52,443 nucleotides of DNA, taken from Treponema sp. GTDB taxonomy: Bacteria > Spirochaetota > Spirochaetia > Treponematales > Treponemataceae. Location: positions 1 through 52,443 of the forward strand of contig JAGBIY010000025.1 in NCBI GenBank assembly GCA_017934745.1. The letters are read 5' to 3'. How positions within the stretch are numbered: position 1 is the stretch's first letter; each line of letters opens with the position of its first letter. The notes beneath the pieces are model-generated. The model saw nothing but the letters and a program-made list of their open reading frames with translations. It was not told the DNA's origin and did not search any database. Positions 39,004 to 48,300 of this stretch are shown here, piece after piece. Position numbers and translations under genes: made by a program.

Positions 39004-41019
39004 ATGAAATTTTCAGCGAATACAAAGACTTCAAAAATTGCCGTGGCTCTCTTTTTTGCGGGAGTCATGCTTGTTTGTGGGCAGCTCTGTTCGTGCTCGA
39101 ATGAAGAGACTGCCTACTCTTTCAGTTCAAAAATCGACGAGGTTGATGTTCTGATTCGGAACCATCAAGTCGGCGAAGCTTTGTCTTTGCTGAGAAAGGC
39201 CGAGCGGTACGCTTCGAATCCTGATTCAAGGCTGAGTCTTTTCAAGCGTTACAAGACGCTCGGCGAAAAGTCCCTTTGCGAGAAGACTCTCCGAAAGGCG
39301 GCCAAAAAATTTCCAGACAGCATTCAGATAGCCGCCGTGTATTCAGATTTCCTTCTCAGAAACGACAGGATTGTCGAGGCGGAGAAGTCCAGCCGAATCC
39401 TGTCAGGCACAAAATACGGCTCCATCCATTCCGAGGCTGTGTTGAAGAAGAATTCTTCCGGCACTCTGAGCACATATCTGTCGTTGAATTTCGCGAAAGT
39501 CTACGAGGACATCTTCGCAAGTTCGACGAATTCCAACAGGAACTGGCTTGTGAACGCCGCTCTCGTCTATTTGGCGAACGGCGATTACTCAAGAGCCGCC
39601 TATCTCCAGGATTACATTCTCAAGACCAACGGCAAGATTCCTTCCAAGGAGGCTCTTTTTTGGGCATTTGTGCAGTTCGACGCTGGAAACTACGATTTGT
39701 GCATACGAAACGCCAAGTCGGTCTCTGCGTCCGGTTTCAAGGCCACAGCCGCCGCTTTGGCTTCTGATTCGTACAGGAAGCTGAACGACGACGAGGAGGC
39801 CGAGAAGGTCCGCGAATACATAATCTCACTGGGTGACGAGGAAGTTCCCGACACTGTCGCCGTGAACAGCGCGATTTGGGCCTACAACCACAAGGAGTAC
39901 GCCCGCGCCTACCGGCTTTTGAAGGGAGTTCTCGACGAGAATCCAGAATGCCAGCCGGCTTTGCTAACATATGGAAAAATTTCCTGGCTGGATTCGCTTC
40001 CCGTTCCGGAATCTGATTTGGAGAAGACTGTCCGGGAGACTACGACTCTCAGGACTTCCTATATGAAAGAAAAGGATGAGCGTCCCCGTTTCCTTGTTTC
40101 GGACGCCATTTCGATGATTTCAAGCGTCGAGGAAAAATACCAGAAAGAGCAGAGGGAAAACAGGAACGACTCGAACATCATCGACAAGATAGATTCCCTC
40201 ATTGTCGAGAGGCTTTCCCTTTTCCTTAGGACGAACAGCGAGCTTCCGATAAACGCCAGGACTTCGGAGATTTGGAGGACGCTTGAGGCGAACGAGTCGG
40301 GTGTGAACCTTTATCCTTCAAAGCTTGTCTGCTTCGCCGTCCAGAAGCTGATTTCATACGGTTTCCCGGACGATGCTCACAGACTGTTCATGGATTTCGT
40401 CAACGCGAAGTACATGAATTCCTCCAAGGAGGACTCTGCGGAGCGTTACAGCGAGAATGTAGAGGTGAACGAGTCCGGCAAAAAGGTCGAGATAGACATA
40501 TTCGGTGGAGAGCGTGTGGTGAAGGCTGATGCAGTGCCTGAATCGGTCGTTCGGCTCGCTTTTGGAGAAGAGGTCGCGAAATCGGCTTCTTCGATGAACA
40601 TTTGGGAAGTTGAGCTGGCCGCTTATTTTGCGCTGGTGGACGGAAACATCGAGACCGCGAAAAAACTGTATGAGTATGTGCTCTTCGAGTCTGGAGATGT
40701 GGTGAACAGCACTGTCGGAGACTACAACAGCAGTTTCGAGAACATATCGTCGGTGGCTTCTTCGTCTTCTGCCGTCAATCTCGCCATGATCTACAGCAGT
40801 TTTGGCGACAAGGATGCCGCTCTTTCTCTTTATGGACTCGCTTCTGGAAAATGCGAGAATGTCTTCGTCAAGTCGAAAATACTCCACAGAATCGCAAAGA
40901 TACAGTTGGAGAGAAACGATTTGCGGAACGCGAAGATTTCAATCGACTACAGCCTAGCCCTCGATCCTCAGAACGCCGACGCGCGATTGATAAAAAGACA
41001 GTGCGTTGACATGGAGTGA
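39004..41019 (+). CDS. TPR-type lipoprotein of unknown function
   Basis: A 671-residue protein with a signal peptide and a permissive lipobox near residue 31 (QLCSC). It is then helical throughout with TPR-like pairs (VGEALSLLRKAERYASNPDS; YSRAAYLQDYILKTNGKIPS; YARAYRLLKGVLDENPECQP; KDAALSLYGLASG; NDLRNAKISIDYSLALDPQN). TPR lipoproteins commonly scaffold envelope complexes; no specific partner is visible, though co-transcription with a foldase suggests outer-membrane biogenesis. A strong bidirectional terminator follows. Confidence 0.7.
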   Translation: MKFSANTKTSKIAVALFFAGVMLVCGQLCSCSNEETAYSFSSKIDEVDVLIRNHQVGEALSLLRKAERYASNPDSRLSLFKRYKTLGEKSLCEKTLRKAAKKFPDSIQIAAVYSDFLLRNDRIVEAEKSSRILSGTKYGSIHSEAVLKKNSSGTLSTYLSLNFAKVYEDIFASSTNSNRNWLVNAALVYLANGDYSRAAYLQDYILKTNGKIPSKEALFWAFVQFDAGNYDLCIRNAKSVSASGFKATAAALASDSYRKLNDDEEAEKVREYIISLGDEEVPDTVAVNSAIWAYNHKEYARAYRLLKGVLDENPECQPALLTYGKISWLDSLPVPESDLEKTVRETTTLRTSYMKEKDERPRFLVSDAISMISSVEEKYQKEQRENRNDSNIIDKIDSLIVERLSLFLRTNSELPINARTSEIWRTLEANESGVNLYPSKLVCFAVQKLISYGFPDDAHRLFMDFVNAKYMNSSKEDSAERYSENVEVNESGKKVEIDIFGGERVVKADAVPESVVRLAFGEEVAKSASSMNIWEVELAAYFALVDGNIETAKKLYEYVLFESGDVVNSTVGDYNSSFENISSVASSSSAVNLAMIYSSFGDKDAALSLYGLASGKCENVFVKSKILHRIAKIQLERNDLRNAKISIDYSLALDPQNADARLIKRQCVDME

Positions 41020-41047
41020 GTTCTTTTCGGGGAGGGAAGCAGCAGAC

Positions 41048-41101
41048 AAAAAAAGCTGCCAAGATTTTTCGTCACACGGCGATTCTCCTGGCAGCTTTTT
41101 T
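41048..41101. terminator. Bidirectional terminator between the TPR gene and groES
   Basis: AAAAAAGCTGCCA (from 41049) pairs with TGGCAGCTTTTTT (41089-41101) across a 27-nt loop, with A and T runs for both strands. Confidence 0.85.
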
Positions 41102-41115
41102 GTTTCATTTTGACA

Positions 41116-41391
41116 CTATGCTTCGATGACGGCGATGATGTCCGAGTTCTTCACGATGAGGAATTCCTCTCCGTCGATTTTCACCTGCGTGCCTGAATAC
41201 TTGTCGTACATTACCCTGTCGCCCACTTTAACGGTGATTTTCTCTTTCTCTGTTCCTGGTCCCACGGCCTCTACTGTCGCTGTCTGGGTCTTTTCCTGGG
41301 CCGCCTCTGGAAGGATGATTCCGCTTGCGGTCTTTGATTCGGCCTTCTCCTGCTTGAGGAGCACGCGGTCTGCCAATGGTTTGAGTTTCAT
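41116..41391 (-). CDS. groES: Co-chaperonin GroES
   Basis: A 91-residue Gro[22 protein letters not shown], the mobile loop region [16 protein letters not shown], and [20 protein letters not shown]. It caps the GroEL chamber during folding. GGAGGC precedes the ATG. groEL is not adjacent, so chaperonin genes are split. A 17-bp palindrome overlaps the predicted -35 element, but the usual CIRCE sequence is absent. Confidence 0.95.
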   Translation of the reverse strand: MKLKPLADRVLLKQEKAESKTASGIILPEAAQEKTQTATVEAVGPGTEKEKITVKVGDRVMYDKYSGTQVKIDGEEFLIVKNSDIIAVIEA

Positions 41392-41424
41392 TATGGATGC
41401 CTCCGAAAATATGTTGATTGAATT

Positions 41425-41441
41425 TGTGTCAAAATGACACA
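41425..41441. promoter_or_regulatory. Palindromic operator candidate at the groES promoter
   Basis: TGTGTCA-AAA-TGACACA (perfect 7-bp arms). On the minus strand it contains TTGACA (41427-41432), 15 bp from TATTTT (41406-41411), so a bound protein would block groES transcription. Confidence 0.5.
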
Positions 41442-41585
41442 GAAAAATCGAGATGAAAATCTGCGTGTGGCAAAATTTCCATTCAGTTTCTTTCTTCAGT
41501 TAGAAAAATAATAAAATTTGGTGAAATCGGCAAAGAAAAAATGATTCAATTCTCGATAATCAAAAAAAAGGCAAGATTGAAAAAG

Positions 41586-41602
41586 TTGGCACGGAATTTG
41601 CT
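41586..41602 (+). promoter_or_regulatory. Sigma-54 (-24/-12) promoter upstream of the alternative sigma factor
   Basis: TTGGCAC-GGAAT-TTGCT fits the sigma-54 consensus: GG at 41588-41589 and GC at 41600-41601 with exactly 10 nt between them. The predicted start is near 41613, giving a 26-nt leader with AGGAGA before the ATG at 41639. Confidence 0.85.
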
Positions 41603-41638
41603 TATGTATTAGTGAAAAACAATTACAGGAGATTCACT

Positions 41639-42469
41639 ATGGAAAAAGACAGCCTTTCAATTTACCTTGATGAAATCAACAAGATTCCGCTTTTGACTGC
41701 GGATAAGGAACTTGAGCTCGTGAAAAAAGCTGCGGAAGGCAGCAAGTCGGCCAAGAACAAGCTTGTCGAATCAAATCTCCGCTTTGTCGTGAAAATCGCG
41801 AAAGAATACATGAACCGTGGAATCGAATTCGAGGATTTGATAAACGAGGGCAACGCGGGCCTCATGCAGGCCGTGAACCATTTCGATTCCAAGGCCGGTG
41901 TTAAATTCATCTCTTATGCCGTCTGGTGGATTCGCCAGTCGATAATGAAGGCCCTTTACGAGCACGGCCACGAAATCCGCCTGCCGATGAACAGGGCGAA
42001 CGAGCTTGTGAACATCGAGAAGGCGAGGAAACTTGTCGCCGACAAGCCTGAGAACGTCCAGGTCGAGGAAATCGCCTCCATGCTTGGTATGAGCAAGGAT
42101 GTCGTCAGAAACCTCATGGATGTTTCGCGCGAGATGAAGAGCCTCGACAGCCCGATTGCCAGCGACGACGCTTCTTCCGATTCGATTGGCGACAGGCTTT
42201 CCGATTCGCGCTACAAGAACCCGGAAGCCGAGGCGATTGAGAATTCCCTTCATGAGGATGTGGAGGAGGCTCTTTCAAAGCTCAGCCCGAAAGAGGCGAA
42301 GATTCTCCGCATGAGGTTCGGATTCGACGGCGAAGATTCGATGTCGTTGAAGGAAGTCGGGGACGAAATCGGCTTGACCAAAGAGAGAATCAGGCAGATT
42401 GAGAAGCACGCCCTTTCAACGATAAGACTCCCGTCGAGGGTGAAAAAGCTTTCCGCTTATGTCGCTTGA
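41639..42469 (+). CDS. Sigma-70-family alternative sigma factor (group 2, RpoD/RpoS-like)
   Basis: A 276-residue sigma factor without region 1.1. Region 1.2 is DSLSIYLDEINKIPLLTADK. Region 2 is NLRFVVKIAKEYMNRGIEFE, then LINEGNAGLMQAVNHFD and FISYAVWWIRQSIMKAL. Region 3 is at about 115-190. Region 4 has EAKILRMRFGFDGEDSMSLK and EIGLTKERIRQIEKHALSTI. The short length and missing region 1.1 argue for an alternative factor rather than the housekeeping RpoD. Its start has AGGAGA at 6-nt spacing. The only convincing promoter is sigma-54 dependent, so RpoN should control it. Its last 13 nt overlap the 3' end of the convergent recG gene. Name (rpoS-like or other) is not assigned. Confidence 0.88.
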   Translation: MEKDSLSIYLDEINKIPLLTADKELELVKKAAEGSKSAKNKLVESNLRFVVKIAKEYMNRGIEFEDLINEGNAGLMQAVNHFDSKAGVKFISYAVWWIRQSIMKALYEHGHEIRLPMNRANELVNIEKARKLVADKPENVQVEEIASMLGMSKDVVRNLMDVSREMKSLDSPIASDDASSDSIGDRLSDSRYKNPEAEAIENSLHEDVEEALSKLSPKEAKILRMRFGFDGEDSMSLKEVGDEIGLTKERIRQIEKHALSTIRLPSRVKKLSAYVA

Positions 42470-44625
42470 CTTGAAAGGGAGGCGAACGCGTCGATTCTCG
42501 CTTGAATCATGAGCTGTTCGTCACGAACAGGCTCTGCGATTTTGAATGTCAATTCTCCACTTTGCGCGGTCCCGGTTATTTCTCCGGGACCTCTTAGTTT
42601 TAAATCCTCTTCGGCGATTTTGAATCCGTCCGTGGTGTCGTGCAGGGCTTTCATGCGCGCCTTTCCGTCTTCGGTCAAATCCTTTCTGTAGACGAGGAAA
42701 CAGTACGATTGGCTCTCTCCTCTGCCCACTCGGCCGCGCAGCTGGTGTAGTCCGGCCAGTCCGAACCTGTCCGCCTGTTCTATTACGATGCAGGTTGCGT
42801 TAGGCACGTCCACGCCGACTTCCACGACCGTTGTCGCCACCAGAATCTGCACCTTGTTCTGCCTGAAATCTTCGAGAATCTGCGTCTGCTCGTCCTCGCT
42901 GACTTTTCCGTGCACCATGGCGACTTTGAATTCGGGATAGACCTGCTTCGAAAGAAATTCGTACATCTCTTCCGCGCTTTTCATGCCTTTCCTGCTTCCG
43001 AAATCTCCGTCCTCCATGTTGTTCTCGATTGCCGGATAGACGAAATAGGCCTGGTGACCGGCTTTCAGCTCGCTTCGCACGGCTTCGTAGGCGTTGCTCT
43101 CGTGGCCTCCCTGGACGAGGAAGGTCTTTATGGGCTTGCGTCCGTTCGGCATCGTGTGTATCGAAAGGACGTCGAGGTCGCCGAAGACTGTGAGGGCGAG
43201 CGTCTGAGGAATCGGGGTCGCGCTCATCATGAGGAGGTTCGGCTCCCGGACGTATGCGTCCGCGCTTGTCCGCCCTTTCTCAAGGATTGCCGAACGCTGG
43301 AGGACGCCGAACCTGTGCTGCTCGTCGATTATCGCCAACGCCAAGTCCTTGTAGACGACGCTTTTTGAGAAGAGCGCGTGGGTTCCGATTACGAAGTCGA
43401 TTTCACCGGCTTTGAGCGCGGAGAGAAGGTTGTTCCGCCCCTTCGCGTTCAGGTTGCCTGTGAGGTAGGCCACTTTCACGTCCAGCGATTCAAGCATTTT
43501 CGCCGCGTTCTCCGCGTGCTGCCGGGCGAGAAGCTCTGTCGGAGCCATCAGCGCGCATTGGCTTCCGTAGTCTATCACACGGAGCGCGGCGAAAAATGAC
43601 ACGAGCGTCTTTCCGCTTCCGACATCGCCTTGGAGAAGTGTGCGCATGGAAAAATTCTTTCCGCTTTTGTCGCGCGCGGACTCGTAGTTCCTGTCGATGT
43701 CGATGTTCATCTGCGCTATCACGGATTTCTGGTCGTCAGTTGGCTGGAAGGGGAGGCGGGAGAGGAGCTGCTTCTGCCTTGGAGAGAGCGTCTTCTCGAA
43801 TTCTTCGGTGGTGAACGATTTCTGCACTTCGGCTTCGATTTCGCCTGTCTCCGCGTTCACTTTCGGGACGAAGCCTTTGTGGTCGATTGAACGCTGCGCC
43901 ATTGCCCTTTGGAAAAGGAAAAGCTCCTCGTAGACGAGCGTCTGCCGGGCTTCCGTCGCTTCTTGGATTGATTTTGGAAGGTGGATTTTCTGCAGGGCCT
44001 CGTTTTTTTGCAGAAGCCCCTTTTTTTCTATCAGACTGTCAGGAAGGTCGTTCTCAATTCCCTTCGCGTATTGCTTGAGGGCTGTTTCGATTGCGGCGTT
44101 TATCTGCTTGCTCGTCAGCCCTTCCGTCTGCCTGTAAATCGGGAAGACCTTGCTGTTGGGGATTGGCATGTTGATGAAGTCCTTGAGCTTTCCCGTGTCC
44201 GCTATTTTCTCCGTGTCGTATTGTGAAGTTTGCAGATTTCCGTATTTGTTGTTGAAAACTCCTGTCAAAGCGAAAATGGAGCCGATTTTCATTGAATTCT
44301 GGAGCCAGGGGCGGTTGAAAGCCACTATTTCCGCCGAGGCCGTTCCGTCGGTGACGATGATTTTCAGCGTCTTCATGTTGCCGTAGCCGAACCAGTCGTG
44401 CTTGATGACCTGCACAATAGTGTGCGCCTTCGCCTGTACGTTCGTGGCAATCGCCTGCAGGCACTCGTGCAATGTTATTTTCTGCGTTCTGTCTTCGTAG
44501 TCCCGCGGATAGTATTGAAGAAGATCGGCGATTGTGAATATGTTCAACTTTGCGAATAGGGCGGCTTTCGCGGGTCCTATCTTCGGCAAGGTGTTTATCG
44601 AATTCGTGATTTCTGATGTCTTCAT
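42457..44625 (-). CDS. recG: ATP-dependent DNA helicase RecG
   Basis: Branch-migration helicase for stalled forks and Holliday junctions, 722 residues. The N-terminal wedge/OB domain is at about 55-160 (TIADLLQYYPRDYEDRTQ; then IIVTDGTASAEIVAFNRPWL). Walker A GDVGSGKT ends at residue 340, DEQHRFGV is the DExH box, and MSATPIPQTLAL and QLRGRVGRGE are motifs III and VI. No ribosome site precedes the ATG, and the promoter geometry is leaderless. It overlaps the sigma factor gene tail-to-tail by 13 nt. Confidence 0.95.
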   Translation of the reverse strand: MKTSEITNSINTLPKIGPAKAALFAKLNIFTIADLLQYYPRDYEDRTQKITLHECLQAIATNVQAKAHTIVQVIKHDWFGYGNMKTLKIIVTDGTASAEIVAFNRPWLQNSMKIGSIFALTGVFNNKYGNLQTSQYDTEKIADTGKLKDFINMPIPNSKVFPIYRQTEGLTSKQINAAIETALKQYAKGIENDLPDSLIEKKGLLQKNEALQKIHLPKSIQEATEARQTLVYEELFLFQRAMAQRSIDHKGFVPKVNAETGEIEAEVQKSFTTEEFEKTLSPRQKQLLSRLPFQPTDDQKSVIAQMNIDIDRNYESARDKSGKNFSMRTLLQGDVGSGKTLVSFFAALRVIDYGSQCALMAPTELLARQHAENAAKMLESLDVKVAYLTGNLNAKGRNNLLSALKAGEIDFVIGTHALFSKSVVYKDLALAIIDEQHRFGVLQRSAILEKGRTSADAYVREPNLLMMSATPIPQTLALTVFGDLDVLSIHTMPNGRKPIKTFLVQGGHESNAYEAVRSELKAGHQAYFVYPAIENNMEDGDFGSRKGMKSAEEMYEFLSKQVYPEFKVAMVHGKVSEDEQTQILEDFRQNKVQILVATTVVEVGVDVPNATCIVIEQADRFGLAGLHQLRGRVGRGESQSYCFLVYRKDLTEDGKARMKALHDTTDGFKIAEEDLKLRGPGEITGTAQSGELTFKIAEPVRDEQLMIQARIDAFASLSSQAT

Positions 44626-44632
44626 ATACTAT

Positions 44633-44661
44633 ATTTATCGAAGATTTTTCGTTTTGTGCAA
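44633..44661 (-). promoter_or_regulatory. recG promoter, leaderless geometry
   Basis: On the minus strand TTGCAC (44656-44661), a 17-bp spacer, then ATAAAT (44633-44638). The ATG at 44625 is 7 nt after the -10 box. Confidence 0.55.
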
Positions 44662-44675
44662 AATGGAACTTGCAA

Positions 44676-44735
44676 AAAAAACTGTTCGGAAACTTGGAGA
44701 TTTTCATGCAAAACTTCAGTTCCCGAACAGTTTTT
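44676..44735. terminator. Terminator after yggT built from a CTGTTCGGAAA-family palindrome
   Basis: AAAAACTGTTCGG-a-AAC pairs with GTT-c-CCGAACAGTTTTT (one mismatch) around a 26-nt centre. On the minus strand the arm reads CTGTTCGGGAACTGAAG, which shares the ACTGAAG of the 23151 copy, and a T-run follows. It begins one base after the yggT stop and also insulates recG. Confidence 0.78.
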
Positions 44736-44736
44736 C

Positions 44737-45336
44737 TTAGATGCCGATGTTCATCAGAATCGGAATCAACATTCCCTCTACGAGGATTTTTCCAAGCGCG
44801 TAAAGAACCACGCTTTCAATCAAGGCGATTGCGACCGCCCCCTTGAACGAAATCGAGCGTCCCCTGTAGAACATCGAGGTCATCGCGAAGATTATCGGGG
44901 AAATCGAGTTGTCGATTGAGTCCCAGATTGTTCCGTATGTGGATTTCGAGACGAGGAGGACGACGAGCCTGATTATCAAAAGGAAGATGAAGAAGCCCAA
45001 GACGGACGAGAAAATGTTCCAAATCATTCCCACGACAAGCGACAGGATGATTCCGACAGTTATCCTCTGGCCGCTTGCGAGGGACGTGAGTATGTACGAG
45101 AGTCCCCAGAGAGCGCAGATTGCCACGGCCGCCGACAGGTCAAGCCTGCCGATTCGGAGTCCGAGCCGCTTGAAGAGGTCGAGGTACGGGTCGCAAATCC
45201 GCGCGAGGAACTGTCCGAACGGGCTGTAGGCCGCGCTTGGAATCCATGTGAGGAACACCCGGATGAAGCATACGAGCGTGTAGATTGAGACGACTGTCGC
45301 CGCTATTTGAAGTGTCGGGCGCAAAATTGTTGGCAT
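44737..45336 (-). CDS. YggT family membrane protein
   Basis: A 199-residue integral membrane protein with two YGGT repeats: IYTLVCFIRVFLTWIPSAAY, then FGQFLARICDPYLDLFKRLG, and a second half ending IWDSIDNSISPIIFAM. Function is poorly defined; homologues are linked to osmotic tolerance or to division and envelope genes. AAGGAGG is 5 nt before ATG 45336, so the longer frame from 45357 is rejected. It lies 54 nt downstream of dnaE and probably shares its transcript. Confidence 0.82.
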   Translation of the reverse strand: MPTILRPTLQIAATVVSIYTLVCFIRVFLTWIPSAAYSPFGQFLARICDPYLDLFKRLGLRIGRLDLSAAVAICALWGLSYILTSLASGQRITVGIILSLVVGMIWNIFSSVLGFFIFLLIIRLVVLLVSKSTYGTIWDSIDNSISPIIFAMTSMFYRGRSISFKGAVAIALIESVVLYALGKILVEGMLIPILMNIGI

Positions 45337-45390
45337 GGAGCCTCCTTGAAAAATCAAAAATTCTATTCACTAATGAATAATCAAAAATCG

Positions 45391-48300
45391 TCAAACCGCC
45401 CACACATTTTTCACGAGGTTGAGGCCTTTCAGCTCCTCTTGGTACTCCTTCGTCGGCGGAGCCGTCACCTGCGAGCCGAGCTTCACCGTGTATGTGTTCC
45501 CGTCCGCGTCTATGTGCAGGTAGATGGAGCACGCGCCTTGGTTTCCGTAGAAGAATTCCCTCAGGTCGAAAAGGTTCTTGTCGTTCTGGATGTTCGGGTC
45601 GAGCTGGATGTGGATTTCCGAGATGGCCTTCTCCTGTATTTTTTCCGGGTCGATTATGGAATCCACGAGGAACGAAGCGCCGTCCCTGTTCGGGTTCGAG
45701 TCGACGGAGCCGATGAACGCCCAGACTTTCTCCGGCTGTATCTGCTCCTTGACTTCGAGCCATGTCCTCTCGAAGAATGTCAGGTCGAATTCTCCGAAGA
45801 AGTCCTTCACTTTCGCGAACGCCATCCTCTTTCCTGTCTTCGTCGTGATTTCTCTGACGGTCTCAATCATGCCGACTGCCGTGTATTTCTTCTCCTCCCC
45901 CTTCATCTTCCAGAGGTTCGCTCCGCTATCCTGCAGCCGCTTCTTCTCGGCTTTCTCCGCCTGCGTTATCATGCCGATGTTCTGCGAGTTCAGGTCGGCC
46001 TTGGAGAATGCCTTTTCGTAGTCGTCGAGCGGGTGACCGGAGACGAAGATGCCAATCAGCTCCTTTTCCATGTTGAGCTTCTCGATTTTGGAGATGTCGG
46101 GGAGTTCCTGGAAAACAAAGTCGGAGACCGTCTTCTCGTCTGTGTCGGCGAAGAGGTCGAAGTCGCTGTCGCCCGCTCCGTTCACGACGTTCTCCGCGTG
46201 CGTGAAGGCTCCTTCAAGGTTCGCGAGCAGCGTCGGCCTGTTCTTGTCGAGCTTGTCGAAGCCCCCGACTTTGATGAGGATTTCCACGGCTTTTTTGTTC
46301 ACGCAGAGTTTCCCCATCTTGTCGTGCCTCGTCATCATCCTCATCAAAAAGTCCATGAAGTCCTTGAACGGCCCGTTCTCTGTCCTCTCCTCCACGATGG
46401 CGGTCGCGACTCCCTCTCCGATTCCCTTCACGCCCTTGAGTCCGAAGACGATTTCACCGTTCACGACGTCGAAGTAGACGTCCGACTTGTTCACGTCCGG
46501 CGCGAGGACTTTGATTCCCATTTTTCGGGCTTCTGCGATGTACGCCGGAAGTCCGTCCGTCGTGTTGATTTCGTTCCTCAGGTTGGCGGCCATGAATTCC
46601 GCCGGATAGTTCGCCTTGAGCCAGCCCGTCCTGTATGCAAGAACGGAGTAGGCCGCCGCGTGCGACTTGTTGAAGCCGTAGCCCGCGAACGGAATCATGA
46701 TTTCGAAGATGTCCTCCGCGTGTTTCGCATCGAACCCCTGCTTTACGGCTCCCTCCACGAATTCCTTCTTCTTTCCCATCATGACTTCAGGCTTCTTCTT
46801 TCCCATCGCGCGCCTGAGCATGTCGGCTCCACCGAGCGAGAATCCCGCGATTTTCTGCGAGACCTGCATGATTTGCTCCTGGTAGACCATTACGCCGTAC
46901 GTCTCTTCGAGGATTCCCTTCAGGCACGGGTCGGGGTAGTGGATTGTCTCCGGCTTCCATTTTCCGTTGATGTAGTCGGGGATGCAGTCCATCGGGCCTG
47001 GTCGGTAGAGGGCGTTCAACGCTACGAGGTCCTCGAGTTTTTCCGGCTGGAACTGCTTGAGGATTTTCTGCATTCCGGGGGACTCGAACTGGAAGACTGC
47101 CACGGAGTCGCCCCTTTTGAAGAGGTCGAACGTCTTCTTGTCGGTCTCGCTCACTTTCGAGCAGACGAAAACCGGGTCCTCCGGCTTCTTGTGCCTGTTG
47201 ATTATTTCCTCGGCGTAGCGGATGAGCGAAAGCGTCTTGAGTCCGAGATAGTCGAATTTTACGAGTCCGCACGGCTCGATGATGTCCATCGTGTACTGAA
47301 CTCCGACTTCGCCTGTCTTTGAGTCCTTGAACACAGGCGCCCAATCAGGCAGAGCCGTGAGCCCGATTACCATTCCCGACGCGTGCAGACCCGTGTTCCT
47401 CTTGCAGTTCTCAAGCTTGAGCGCGATGTCGAAGAGGCGCTCGTACCTTGGGTCGTGTCTGTATTCGGCGAGCTGTCCTCCGTCCGGGAATTTCTCGTTC
47501 GGCGGCTCGAAGCAGTTCTTGAGCTTGGTCTTGAGGTTTTCCGAGACTTTCGACTTCAGCATGTTGACTTCGGGAATCGGGATTCCGAGGACGCGCCCAA
47601 CGTCGGCTATGCAGTTCTTCGGCTTGAGCGTTCCGAACGTGACGATGTGCCCGACCTGCGGGTCTCCGTAGAGGTCGCGCGTGTGCTGGATGATGTCCTG
47701 CCGGTAGTCGAAGTCCATGTCCACGTCGAAATCAGGCATGGAGACGCGCTCAGGGTTCAAGAATCGCTCGAAAATCAACTTGAAGCGGAAGGGGTCGATG
47801 TCAGTGATTGTCATGCAGTAGGCTACGAGCGACCCCGCGCCCGAGCCTCGTCCCGGCCCGATTGGAATGTAGGGCTTGGGTCTGTCGTTCACGTTGTCGT
47901 ATGTGGACTTCGACCAGTTGATGAATTCCCAGACGATGAGGAAGTAGCCTGAGAATCCCATCTGGAAGATTACGCCGAGTTCGTATTCGGCGCGTTCGCG
48001 GATTTCCGGCGTTATCTCCTTGTACCTCATGCGGAGTCCCTTCTCCACGAGGTAGCGCACGTAGTCGTCCTGGTTTTTCGTGTAGTCGTCGTGCTTCTGG
48101 AATTCCTTCGGCAGAGTGAAGCGGGGGAGGCAGGCTTTGAGTTCCTGCGTCTTGTACTGGTGTATTGTCAGGTCGCACATGTTCGCGATTTTGACTGTGT
48201 TGGCGTACGCCTCTGGAAGCTCCGGGAAGAGAAGCCGCATCTCCTCCTCCGTCTTGAAGTAGAATTCGTCCCTGCCTTCCACGCCCATCTTGGAGTGCGG

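Noticed and set aside
41392..41638. CIRCE element sought upstream of groES
   Set aside because: No TTAGCACTC/GAGTGCTAA pair is present; the palindrome that is present is different.
45307..47322. 671-codon plus-strand frame opposite dnaE
   Set aside because: Long antisense frames are common in GC-rich coding DNA, and the dnaE frame is unambiguous.
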